Assembly (NCBI RefSeq): GCF_032062135.1
Contig: NC_092868.1
Span: 47,959,626-48,023,625, forward strand
Direction: 5' to 3'
DNA: 64,000 bases
DNA from: Pyxicephalus adspersus
Lineage: Eukaryota > Chordata > Amphibia > Anura > Pyxicephalidae
Below the pieces are notes generated by a model. That model was not told the DNA's origin and did no database searches. It saw only the letters and a list, made by a program, of their open reading frames with translations. The position numbers and the translations under genes were made by a program. Of the stretch, positions 35,976-46,716 are shown piece by piece; position 1 is the first letter of the stretch; every line of letters begins with the position of its first letter.

Positions 35976-36396
35976 AGCAGAAGTAAACCCAAAACAAAAA
36001 TATTCACATTTACCTTCAATCCCACAGATCAGTCTATCCGCCAGGAGGTTTCTTCCATCATTCTCATGACGTCCTGGTAACCGTCTTTCGGCACAGAGGG
36101 AGCGTCAGGCGCCGACATCTTCTCCTCTCTTTTTCTATGTTCTTCTTCCTATGTCACCCGATCTCAGACTATGCAGGTGTGGGATCGGGTGACGTAGATT
36201 GGGAAAAAAAACTTGCCGATCTCACTGCGCATGCGTGAGATCGGCAATTTTCTTCCCCTATTGATGAAAAGGCTCCTTCTGTGCATGCCCGAGAGCAGTC
36301 AAGAGCCTACCAGGCTCTGCGTTCTCATTCATTTGAGAATTGAGGGGGGGCGGTGCTGCATCCTTTTTTTTAAAAAGAAAAAATTCTAGGTATGCT
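35976..36396 (+). mobile_element. TTAA-flanked MITE copy
   Basis: TTAA at 35972-35975, then AGCAGAAGTAAACCC, CATTTACCTTCAATCCCA, TCTTCTCCTCT, GATCGGGTGACGTAGA and CTCACTGCGCATGCGTGAGA. The order and wording match 48199-48736. The right end is shortened to TTCTAGGTATGCT and flanked by GTAA, a degenerate TTAA. Confidence 0.8.
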
Positions 36397-36704
36397 GTAA
36401 TATTATTTTTTAACAAAAATCTGGTAAATTTTTTTCAGATGTTCTCTCAGTAATAGCCAAACTTTAGGCAAATACTAAACATGCATACACAGATACAGTA
36501 AATATAAAGGAGCTGTGTTATTATAGATCTGTTTATCTAATCTGGAAATGTACAGAATCCTACCAATCTGCACAGCCATGCGGAAGACACCACTTTCAAC
36601 GTTATGAATATAAACTGTAGAAGAGATACAACAGTGTCCTCTTCATATGCCCAGTTTGCTGACTAGTTATTATGAAACAGTTAAAAAGAGATCAATTTTG
36701 AATG

Positions 36705-37400
36705 TAGAAGCTGGTGAGGGAGTATGTGAGATGGCATAATTGGTGGGAGGAACCACTGGATGCTGCAAGGGAATGGGGGAGTTAACATTGTTGGTGGGGG
36801 GAACCACTGGGTATTGAGAGGGGAGTAGGTGAGGTGGCAACATTGGTGGCAAGAACCACTGGGTGTTGCATGAGAGTAGGTGAGGTGGCAGCATTGGTGG
36901 GAGCAACTACTAGATGTTGCAAGGGAAGTGAGTGGTAGCTTTAGTGGGAGGAACCACTGGGTGTTGTGAAGGGAGAGGGTGAGGTGGCAACGTTGGTGTG
37001 AGGTACCATTGGATGTTGTGAGGGGGTAGATGAGGTGACAGCTTTAGTAAGATGAAGCTGGATGTTGTGTGGTGGTAGCATTGGTGGCAAGAACCACTGG
37101 GTATTGCGAGGGAGTAGGAGAGGAGGCAGCTTTGGTGGGTGAAACTACAAGATGTTACAAGGGGAGTGGGTGAGGTGGCAGCTTTGGTGGGAGGAACCAC
37201 TGGGTATTGCGAGGGAGTAGGAGAGGTGGCAGCTTTGGTGGGAGAAACTACAAGATGATACAAGGGGAGTGGGTGAGGTGGCAGCTTTGGTGGGAGGAAC
37301 CACTGGGTGTTGTGAGGGGTTAAGGTGAGGTGACAGCATTGGTGGGAGGAATCACTGGAGGCTGCAAGTTAAGTAGGCAAGGTGACAGCATTTTGACACA
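36705..37400. repeat. minisatellite, ~55-65 bp unit
   Basis: About eleven units built from GGTGAGGTGGCAGCTTTGG, TGGGAGGAACCACTGGG and TGTTGCGAGGGAGTAGG. Long minus-strand frames rich in P, L, H and S come from the repeat. 36397-36704 holds nothing recognisable. Confidence 0.95.
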
Positions 37401-37689
37401 TGGTCAACTTAAAACAAAGTATAGGTGGGTTTCTTTAACATGGAAAACATTTCACCATTTACAGACAAATGCAAAAAGAATATTTACAAATCTGAATATG
37501 ATTAAAAAAGAATAAAAGCATTGACCAGCAAAATAAGACTGTCAGAAATAACTTTCAGTTCAATTTTTTAAAAACCAAAATTGTGCACTTGCAAGGTAAA
37601 CTGCAGCTATGACTGATTGCATTGTCCAATGGGAATAAGTCCATTGCAGGTCTACAGAAAACAGACATTTGCCTGTCTCTAAGCAAGGG

Positions 37690-38265
37690 TTCTGCATGAA
37701 GCCAGACTCATTTCAGATATCGAAATGAGCTTATGCATTAATGAATCTGCTCCAACATACACGCACTGTTCACCAGATTTATGTGAAACCATATATCTGT
37801 CGAACATGCCCGGCTTTAATAACCTACATTACCTTTTTCTCTTCACCCTTCATCGCTTTTCTATGATTAGCAATTCAGCAAGCTTGTTCTTCTCTGAGAT
37901 TGTGGCAAATCATTAAATAATTTGTTAATGCTTTAAATTCAGGTTACTAAATTGGCGATGATAAGTATTAGAAAAATGAAACATACATGTACAAGTGGGG
38001 GCCCGAAGTAAGCAGGGCTCGGCGTTCATTTGCATGCGGCAAATTAAAAATCAACATATTCAATCTTTATAAGGCTTACATGTTTAATTATATCGTCAGT
38101 CCTTCGGGGAGAGGAATTTAGAACAGCAATTGTCAATTTGTCCTCTGGAGCCAAGGGCAAGCTTAGCATGACAAGGGGACTACCGAGAGTTTTACTTCTC
38201 TAATTTCTTTTTGTTTGAGATGATATTATTAAGATGAATGCATGGCTTGGGTAATAATTCTGTTG
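37690..38265. other. repeat-free block, candidate conserved non-coding element
   Basis: The stretch with GGGCTCGGCGTTCATTTGC, ATGCGGCAAATTAAAAATC, CATGTTTAATTATATCG and AGCAATTGTCAATTTGTCC is complex, ungapped by repeats and rich in TAAT cores. It is the most enhancer-like block I see. Inference only. Confidence 0.3.
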
Positions 38266-40640
38266 TTCTAAGGTGCTATTGTTGTGAATCTTTTTTTTTT
38301 TTTTTTTCCAACTGACTTTTCGGGACAAGATAATCCAAAGACTAATGGTGACAGAGATTGAGAATGGCTTATGCGCTCAACGCATAAAACGTAGTGTGAG
38401 AAAATGGACATCTTCTTGGTTCATTTGAATCCAGTTGGACCGTCGCCCAGACAAACTCAGCTAAATAAACAAGAACACTATTACTTTTATGGCGGGCTCA
38501 CACTTCCTAGAATTTATAATTGATACAAAAAAATGGTGACGCCTTTGTGTCTGTTCAGCGTCCTTCCCAAGGGCACAACATCTCAAAAAAAAGAACTTGA
38601 ATAAAGTCTTTGGAGATTGCGAAAGGCTTGACATTTCTATAGATGGTGGAAAAATGCAAGAGTTTGCTAAAAAAAAAAGTCTCTTTGCTAGAAAGCTGTA
38701 GTACAAATTCCACAAGCACAGACATATTTTTGGACCTTCACCTAATACAAAACCTTATTTGATTTGTCATAATTTTTCATTCTGCCTATATTTCTAAAGT
38801 TTTTGTAAAGATTTGTAGAGTTTTTCTTCTAAAAAAAACTTCAGGATAAGCCACCTAGGGAATATTTTGTGCTCATCCAATTTGTGAAAACTGATGCACA
38901 AGAATATTACAGATAAACTCTGAGCATCGCATTTATAATATTCTTAAACATGTTAATATCTTCATACCTCTGCAGTGCATTATTTTAACATCAGAAATGT
39001 TACATTTTATTAAAAAAAACTGAATTTTTAACTTTTTGGATTCTGTTGTACTTCCTCTCCCACCCCGCAAAACAATGTTGCAGCTGTAATTAATGCCAGA
39101 TGTGAAACTCTGAGTAAAAATCTACTTTACCTTTAGTACTCTGCCTTGATACAGTTGCATCATACTTTATTTGTTGAGTACTAACAAACTGAAAAAAATG
39201 CATTTCCAGCCAATCAGGAAATGGAGAAATGATGCAATTGTATTCAAGGAGAGTAAATATACCCAGGCACACTTTAGCATGTCCAAGGATTAATAGGGAG
39301 TTGTAAAATGAGAAGTAGTGGAAGTTAAGATAGTAAAAGGAATACAAAGCGTCTCTTTAAACAAACCTGAGAGTATTAAAAAAGTGCTATATAGACAGTA
39401 CAAAGCAGGCATTAACAATACTTACAATAATCACACTTAATTTGCCAATTTGTTCATTGTTTGTCATATGGGATCTGCTTCACCCTTCCTGTTCCTATTG
39501 GCCATGTAGTCTTCACATCATTGTGATGGATACCATTGTAATGGATCACAGGAAATTAAATTCTCCATTTTTAAACTGCCAGGATGCATTAAACCTGACT
39601 TGTTTTATATGCCTAGGTTTTGGGGAATACAGGTATTTGGAGCAGATAGTCATAGATATGTAAAGACACCACTTTCTATCTGCACTGTACCGCCAGAGCC
39701 TGCTCAGTGCTGTTTCTATACTGGCAGGAATACTTTATTGCTTACTTATAGGGTATTTTCCTGTGCGAAGATCTGCAGTCATAGATTCTTCTCTCCTTCT
39801 ATCATTGTGGCACAACTATAAAATATAATAACTCTTTATCAGGACCATTACATTTTATTGGACAGAGTCCTGTTCAGCAAGTAGTGTTAGAAACAGAGGA
39901 ATGAAGATTCTACACTTGTCTATAAGAAGTTATGGAACACATGACTTCAGTTAAATGTACATTGTTATTTTTCTTGGAAATTGTTTTATTACTACTACTT
40001 CCCAGGAAAGACTTGAGAATTCTGGTTAACTGGCATCCAACAAAGCAAGGTCATCCGAGCAAAGTGAATAACACCCCGGGAGTATAAAGAAGATAAATAC
40101 GCATGTTGCTAGCGTAGTATGGCTCACATATAATTCAGGTGACAAGCAACATATAGATTTTTTCCCATATTTCAAATTTTGGACCTCACATTGAAAAAAA
40201 AAAGGGCATCATAGTTTATGATGTATGATGAATGACAGTTATGAAGGATCAAAGATGGTGACCTAATGTAGCAAAATGGGTAAAGATTACCTCTGAAGTG
40301 GAAAATCAGAAAAATGTGAATGTTAGGTAAAGAAAATGATATTTTAGAGAGACTTTTCCAATTTTAGGTACTCTTTTAAATTATACACAACCATACAAAG
40401 ATCCAAAAGTGGACTTTAAGGGGACTTTAGTGCTAGATATAATGCTTCTGACTACATATTGATAACTAGCACAGTCTATGTTAAGAAAGTAAGGGGGTAT
40501 GAGATGAGATATGAGATATTACGATAAATGGTTACATGTGAGAAGGAATGTTAATTCAATAATTTGCTGTATTGAAATAGAAACAATATTGAAACATACA
40601 ATTTATGCATTTGTATTATGTTTAGATCCCAAACAAGCTC
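38266..40640. other. no recognisable gene or repeat
   Basis: AT-rich with T/A homopolymers (38289-38308, 38669-38680). Short open frames have no domain signature. Confidence 0.45.
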
Positions 40641-40673
40641 CTGAGGAAGCAGCTTTTGTCTGTGAAACGCGTC
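40641..40673 (+). ncRNA. hammerhead-like motif ending GAAACGCGTC
   Basis: CTGAGGA at 40641-40647, a short stem II (CAG, 7-nt loop, CTG), then GAAACGCGTC (40664-40673). The ACGCGT palindrome and the GUC cleavage triplet are exact; the CUGAUGA box has G for U. Confidence 0.55.
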
Positions 40674-41033
40674 GAGCACAATTTGAGATCTGTATAGGAG
40701 CTTTTAAACTGTCTGTATTTTAACAATAATATAATAAATGTTATGTTTTAAACTTTATATGGTTGATGATATCTGCATTTTAAGTCCCTTTTTGGATATT
40801 TGTATGGTTGTGTATATGTATATGGGATGTGGCAGGTTTTCTTAATAACCATATTCATGTGGTGGGCATTCAATATTTTGTTTTTTGCTTTCTTTTAAAT
40901 TATACCAATGATTACAGTAGCTCTCTCTGCAATATTCACCTCTTAAACAATGCCTTCTGCAGACTAATTTCTCTATGACCTAATGGTCTAAATCATGTTT
41001 AGTGTTTTTTCATAAATATGCAGAATGTCATGT

Positions 41034-41085
41034 CAAGGCTGGTGGAGCTAGGTGATCCAGCAAACTTGGAATGATTTTCGTAAAT
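41034..41085. mobile_element. foldback MITE fragment, copy 4
   Basis: Contains CAAGGCTGGTGGAGCTAGGTG and GATCCAGCAAACTTGGAATG, the internal text of the GGTCTGATTTA family. Both outer ends are missing. Confidence 0.6.
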
Positions 41086-41123
41086 ATAGTAGTAGTAAAT
41101 TTTAAGTAGTAGTAGTAAATATT

Positions 41124-41640
41124 TTAACCCCCCTAGCAGTAATCCTGAGTGTGATTCAAGGTGGATTTTACTTGCAAAAAGCGGTAATCCTGAGTCACAC
41201 TCGGGGTCGCTTTTAACTAAAAAAAAAAAACACTTACCTTGTTCTGTCGCTGTCCCCCGGTGTCCTGCTGGTCCCACCTCTACCCCAATATACTCTAACT
41301 CAACCTTTCCTGACCTTTTTACCATGGGGGGACCCCCGGAAATAACTTTCAGGTCTTAGGAAATGCCTACTATGATTATCCTATCCAGACCTTACAGTAC
41401 CGTACGTAACCTTAGAAGATTGCCTCTTACACTGCTGACCAGTGAGAAGAATGTCATCCTTACAGATAGTCAAAAAGATCATTGGTGCCACTTAACCTGA
41501 GAGGCACAAATTGCTCATTGCTCGAGGGACTCTTTGGAATCTCTGAAGAAGCCCGGTTGAGAAACACTGGTGTAGATATACTCACCTAAATCGGCCTTCC
41601 TGGCACTGCTTATCAATAGTGCATGTGCAGATTTCTTATA
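41124..41640 (+). repeat. dispersed repeat split by a hAT-type MITE
   Basis: Starts CCCCCCTAGCAGTAATCC after TTAA and has a direct repeat of GTAATCCTGAGT with ACTCGGGGTCGCTTTT. The repeat breaks at ACCCCAATAT (about 41293) and resumes after 41569 with GATATACTCACC. The right boundary is approximate. Confidence 0.6.
41294..41569 (-). mobile_element. hAT-type MITE, CAGTGTTTCTCAACC copy 3
   Basis: On the minus strand it opens CAGTGTTTCTCAACCGGG and closes CCCATGGTAAAAAGGTCAGG then AAGGTTGAG, the complete order of this family. The flanks CCCAATAT and GTAGATAT are compatible with a decayed 8-bp target duplication. It interrupts the repeat at 41124. Confidence 0.75.
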
Positions 41641-42748
41641 AATAGTTCTCTTGTGATCCTCCATTGAATACTTGGAGGATCCCTACTTGGAAATCCAATA
41701 CCAGGTATCCACACCTTTCAGACAAATAAGACTTGGGCAGCATATAACCTTTAGCTTCAGGTGATAAAAAATTGGCTTTAGATTTTTTTTATTATGGCAG
41801 CAGTTATTTACAGGTGGGAAGTGAGGCGGATGGTTAGTATTATCCCAGAGATTTGCTTCAGCAGTACAGCCAAGGCACTTGTTTGCTTTTTAAACCCAGG
41901 TAAGTAGGGATTCACTCCATGTAAGTATTGTATTTACCCAGAATTCCTTTGGGAAAGCTTATTTGTAGTTATTATTATATTTTTTTCCTAATGTGAAATG
42001 AAATGCCAGTGTAAAGCATATGAATGAGTCTGTCAGTCTGTTTGTAAACATTAACAAAGCATATTTGGATTTTTGATGACTCATATATTTACCAGCGTTA
42101 CTTCGTCTAACTTCCCAGTAACCGTCTGACATTTCCAAAATCAATGTTTGTCATTTCCCCAGCACACATATTTGTTCTTGTTAACAGCTGTCTGACTTAA
42201 AGAGAATAGAAAACCCAATTTCACCTGAGAATGAAGTCATATTGTTAATGAAGAAAATTAAATCTACCAAAGTTAAAGGAGATAGGAAGCCTTGGTGATA
42301 ATCCAGTTTACAATAATATTGTTAATAAATGAATCCCAATTAGAATCTCACTAACAGGGAATCCAATACTATCATTCTTTTACAGATGAGATTCCTGTAG
42401 CAGATTGCAGGCAATAAACCCTAACTTCAGGTAATTATTGTATTTTTTTATGGTATAGAATTAAAAAAGAAAAATATGCAAAGGTCATGCCAAAGTCTAC
42501 CATACCGAATAATGCAAATCACAGTATGTGGGTGATAAAAGAGGAGAACCCAAAAGAGGAAAAGAAATAGAAGATAAAAGAGTGAAGAAGAAGGGAAAAA
42601 AAATAAAAGGTAAAAGGCTAATCTAAACTCAATATTAACTAGTCCTGTGGTCACCACAAGGTGAGATTTGACAACAGTTTTACTAGCATTTAATTAAACC
42701 ATAAACAATTGTCATATTTTTGCTTATCCCTATTGCCACCAAGACATA

Positions 42749-43374
42749 CACTGCCTGGCCAAAAAAGGCCTGAGATCTGTGGGGCAGTGGGCAGTGATCT
42801 GGGGTGCCAGTGAAGGCAGTGCTATAATCTGGGGTGCCTGCAGGGGCAGTGGTATGATCTGGGGTGCCTTTGGGAGAAATTTTATGATCTGTGGTACCTG
42901 TAGGGGCAGTGTTATGATCTGTGGTGGCAGTGTTATATTCTGGGGTTCCTTCAGTTGGTCAGGTGTAGGTTCGACAATGTTAAGTGCCCAAAAACTGAGA
43001 TCAGCAGATTCCCTAAATATACTGAATGATCAGATGTTTTCTATCAATGGAACATGGAATGACAATGCAAGGGCACTTTGGGCTAAAAAGAAAGCATGAG
43101 ACATCATTTTCCTACATGGATTGGCCACCACAGGGTTCAGACCTTAACCCCATTGAAATTCTTTGGATGTGCTTGAGAAGACTTTACGAAGAGGTCCAAT
43201 GTTCCCATCATCAATACAAAATCTTGGAGAAAAAATTATGCAACCCTAGATAAAAATAAATGTTACAACATTGCATAAGCTTATCTAAATTCTACTATGT
43301 TGAATGGATACCATATACAAAGCGGTCATCCAATGAAATAATAGAGTGTGTTACTTTTTTATTTTGGATAGTAT
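42749..43374 (+). pseudogene. Tc1-like transposon remnant with amplified transposase motif
   Basis: The left inverted repeat CACTGCCTGGCCAAAAAAGG follows TA (42747-42748); the right one is decayed (TTTTGGATAGTATA). The N-terminal transposase region is absent: a minisatellite follows the terminus almost directly. After it the frame reads SWSGVGSTMLSAQKLRS and ILNDQ (from about 42945). A second frame reads DWPPQGSDLNPIEILW (about 43110), where DLNPIE supplies the catalytic Glu of Tc1 enzymes, and then KILEKKLCNP. The two halves are in different frames and the catalytic Asp region is lost, so the element is dead. Confidence 0.9.
42775..42945 (+). repeat. ~30-bp minisatellite within the Tc1 transposase
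   Basis: Five to six units of GGGGCAGTGTTATGATCTGG plus GGTGCCTGTA, each encoding a variant of GSVMIWGA. The unit is one conserved transposase segment repeated in frame. The array at 22087-22560 repeats the same unit in the other orientation. Confidence 0.9.
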
Positions 43375-44279
43375 ATATTATATAAGATACAGCACACAAT
43401 TTTTTAATAATCTATATGTTAGAGGTCAGTACCAGTTTTTAGGCGTTGCATAAAAAAAGCCAAGGTTATAGATTGGGAGTTTTAGGATTTAGGTCTTGGG
43501 CCTATTCAGCATGGTACTATTACCTGTGACAATGGTTTTGGAGCCAATGAGGGTTTTCAAAAGGTTACATCAATCATTTGAAAGAATATTAGCCCAGCTC
43601 AGCTTGACAATGAGGCTCAAATTATAATAAGAATTAGAATTTCCACAAGGCAGAAGCTTTACAGTAACAATAATGTGCAAATGGAAGATAAGAGAGTTTT
43701 TACTTTGTGAGACCTGGTGACTAAGGATAGAATAAAAAGTAAGACTGTAATGCAGAAATCATGGACACAATATAGCATACTTGATTTAAAACAACTTTGA
43801 TTTAGAATATTGGGTCTATAGACAGAGGAAATTCGTGAGGGGGAACCATCTAGAACAGGGACGTATTGCTAAATATGAATTAAACTATTTGGAAACTATT
43901 TATAAAGTAGTGACTCTGAGATTCACCAAACTTCCAGGTCCATGTGCTTTCAATGGTCATGAATAATGCTCCACTAGAGAATGTTTAGTAAATGTATAAT
44001 TCACTTCCATATACATATTCTAATTAATTATATAAGGTCCTCTGAAAATAATTTACTGTGATAAGGTGGAAATTAAAACCTCAGTTATTTTTTAAACATG
44101 GCTGCAAGGTTCTCCAAGTACACAATTGTATTAGGAATATGTGTCCATTTAAAAAAAGGGATATTTTATTTTTATTGAGTAGGGATAATAATATATTAAT
44201 ATAATATAATTACAATATATTTTTTAATTTTTATAAACCTTGGCAAAAATGTGGAGAATTTGGGGAAATTTTGCTATTT

Positions 44280-45079
44280 GGCTAAATATATTGGAGTAAA
44301 TGGGAAAAGTGAATTCAATGGTTTCTAAGGGTGTAATGGGTAGTGTTGGTCGAATATCTCATTATTTGATTTGACAGCTATTCGATCGAATAGTGAGAAA
44401 TTGTTCGGGTGATCGAATGCCGAATTTGAACACCATTGAAATCAATGGTAGGAGAATTCGGGTTTTTTTTAAGGGTCTTTTAAGGGCTGCAAAAGCAATC
44501 AGATTGTTCTTGCAGCCCTTTACTAGTTGTATGTATTCTTGGATAGAGTTTCTCTATCCAACAACACAGGGCACTACAGGTAATGAATGGGGACAAGTCT
44601 CCCCATTCAGCCTCTAGTGCCCGGGGATTGTCTGCAGTCACAGCTGTGACTGGAAACTTAAAGATAAACTCTGCAGTTCCACTACGATCCCCGGGGCACT
44701 ACAGGGTAATTAACCTGTAGTGCCCCGGGGATCACACACTCTTCTTAATGATTGCAGACTCAGCTGCAATCATTGAGAAGTTGCCCTGCAAGACTCTCTA
44801 ACACGCACAGTAATATGATACATTTGTTACTTTTTTCTCTCAGTGAATTAAAGAAGAGATATCATGTTATTGTAAGATAACCTGTAAAAAAAAAAAAAAA
44901 AAAGTTAAAAAACACAAACACTCAATACATTAATTTACCATTAATTTTTAATTTAATTTAATACATTTTTTTTTATCCGAATTCATGTCGTCAAATCTCG
45001 TTTTTTTTCAGGTCCACCTTAATTTGGACAGCCATATTCTGGTCGAATATAAGGATAACCCAAATTCGAACACCAATAC
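44280..45079 (-). mobile_element. GTGTTGG-terminated element, copy 2 (inverted)
   Basis: The TA-bounded unit 44343-45079 runs from GTGTTGGTCGAATATC to TTCGAACACCAATAC. It is the reverse of 30986-31667, and the similarity continues left to about 44280 (GGCTAAATATATTGGAG, GGTGTAATGGGTA). The interior contains CTTGGATAGAG...CTCTATCCAA, also found in 58475-58955, and a strong inverted repeat at 44686-44733. No coding capacity is convincing. Confidence 0.75.
44686..44733. repeat. perfect 20-bp inverted repeat, 8-nt loop
   Basis: Arms GATCCCCGGGGCACTACAGG (44686-44705) and its exact complement (44714-44733) enclose GTAATTAA. As RNA or single-stranded DNA it would form a very stable hairpin. Confidence 0.95.
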
Positions 45080-45871
45080 TAATAATGGGTTTTACATTGC
45101 TCCTGACGGTTATTGAAGCTCCTTTAAAATAGGGTCTCTTATAATTTTACTAATCATTGAGTCTTGGACGTGCTGCAGCCACGGATAGTTCCTTGAAGAG
45201 TAGAAATATCCAAAGCACAGAACAGGTGGTTAGGGCAATCCAATTTACATACAACACATTCCGATAAGTTGGGGTATCCTTGGGATAAAATTGTTGTTAG
45301 GTAGATCTCCTTACTCAGGAAGTTTTTTACACGTTTTCCAAAAATGGTTAAAAAGTAAAAATATTACTTATCAAACTTTTTTTTTTAAATAAGCACTGTG
45401 GTAGATACATTTGTTGTTGATAATTTTTAAGCTAGGATGCCTGTTTTAAAAAACGTTTTTATGGGTAGATCTAAATTTAATAATTTTTGGTCATCTTTAC
45501 ATGCGGGTAGCTAGAATTATATATATTGACAGTTATAATTTGATTGCTTTCATTTACTATGTAAAAAAGAAAGTTTTCACACTAAATAAATAATTTATTT
45601 TGCACCTGGAATTATATATATACATCATGTTTTTAATGAAAAGATCACATTCTTTTCTAATGTTTTTTGTTGGCACTATTCTGCATTCCCTCCCATATCT
45701 CCTTATTCCTCTACGGACATTTTTAGGCCTATCCTTTACCCACAAGTAAACGCAGAAAAGAAAGTGAACAACCCTTAGCTACTCTCTACAATATAAAAGT
45801 TGTGTTAATTGCGAAACATAGCGGACAGGATAGAGTAAATTGTAGCGGAAGTCAACAATTTCCTTTCTTAC
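45080..45871. other. no recognisable gene or repeat
   Basis: AT-rich. It would be intron downstream of the candidate exon at 45872-45960 if that exon is real. I saw no further exon. Confidence 0.4.
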
Positions 45872-45960
45872 CAAGACAGAAAGAGATGGGAAATCCATAA
45901 TTTTACAGTTGCCATCAGAACAAGAGGTGAGAATGAATCTTCCATCGGGACTTATTTGTT
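45872..45960 (-). CDS. candidate single exon, WD40-repeat-like
   Basis: On the minus strand an 89-nt open stretch is bounded by an acceptor (TTTCTCACATTTATCACCAG) and a consensus donor (CTTG|GTAAGAAA). After two leading bases it encodes 29 residues: QISPDGRFILTSCSDG, then NCKIMDFPSLSVL. The pattern SPDG-x(3)-LTSCSDG-x(3)-I-x-D-F is that of a WD40 blade (usual ...SPDG...L.SGS.DG.V.IWD...). WD40 proteins are beta-propeller scaffolds; which one this is I cannot say. No sister exon was found in the window, so it could be a lone exon of a gene with large introns or a pseudogene fragment. A hAT element begins 39 bp upstream of it. Confidence 0.35.
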
Positions 45961-45999
45961 CTGGTGATAAATGTGAGAAATTCCCTTCACTTTTTAGAA

Positions 46000-46716
46000 C
46001 AGTGGTTGCCAACCGTTCGGACCTCACGGACCACTTAATTCATGGTTTTGAATCCTGCAGACCAATATTATGATTTTTATTAAAAAGATAAATGCATTTG
46101 TAAAATAATAACGAACAAGGACTGTGGAGGCTCTGATTCATTGATCAGCTCACGGTTAAGTGAGGTATTACTATTGTTACTATTATCATTAGTTGCATTA
46201 TCTTTGATATTTCTAAAGAAATGTAAAATATTTGTTTGCTTTTTCTCCCTCATTATGGGTTTATATCATTCGAATCTAAGACCAAACGAGAAATGATAGT
46301 ATCAAAGTCAAACTATTTGATGCCATTAAATATTACAGATAAAGAAAATACACAAGTAAGGTCATACTTACCTAAAAGATAAGAGAAAGAAACAAATAAA
46401 ATAAAACACTCGGATGAGAATCGGTATTTGCGGAGCGGGTTGACTGTTGTAATGGTGGAAACAATACTGAAGCATACGGCTCGGCAACGGTTGTCTCATA
46501 CAACTTAACACTACACTGACGTCACGCCGCGCCTCCCTTGTTTTTCCGTCTTTAGTAAAGTTTGTGAATTTAGTGCAATAAAAAGGTGAATATAAGAATT
46601 TATTAGACCAATATTTTTGTTTTATTTTTATTAAACATAAAAACTGCAAAATAATGTTCAAATTTCTCTGTGGACCTTCAAAATTTTCTCACGGACCACT
46701 AGTTTTGGGACCACTT
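46000..46716. mobile_element. hAT-type element, 717 bp
   Basis: Left terminus CAGTGGTTGCCAACCGTTCGG then ACCTCACGGACCAC; right terminus CTCACGGACCACTAG then TTTTGGGACCACTT. These are inverted, with the hAT-typical CAGTGGTT start. The 8-bp flanks TTTTAGAA (45992-45999) and TTCTAGAG (46717-46724) match at 6 of 8, a decayed target duplication. The 97-codon minus-strand frame inside (46368-46661) is not a recognisable transposase, so it is non-autonomous. Confidence 0.85.

Noticed and set aside
36670..37339. Minus-strand frames rich in P, L, H and S, resembling a repetitive protein
   Set aside because: Units change frame and contain stops at unit junctions; explained by the 55-65 bp minisatellite.
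38366..38400. GCGCTCAACGCATAAAACG considered as another hammerhead-like copy
   Set aside because: Neither the CTGATGA box nor GAAAC is present; similarity is limited to a few bases.
45150..45290. Minus-strand open stretches considered as a further exon downstream of the WD40-like exon
   Set aside because: No WD-like residues, several competing frames, and no convincing splice sites.
46368..46661. 97-codon minus-strand frame considered as a hAT transposase fragment
   Set aside because: No RW, BED-finger or dimerisation-domain motifs could be recognised; the element appears non-autonomous.
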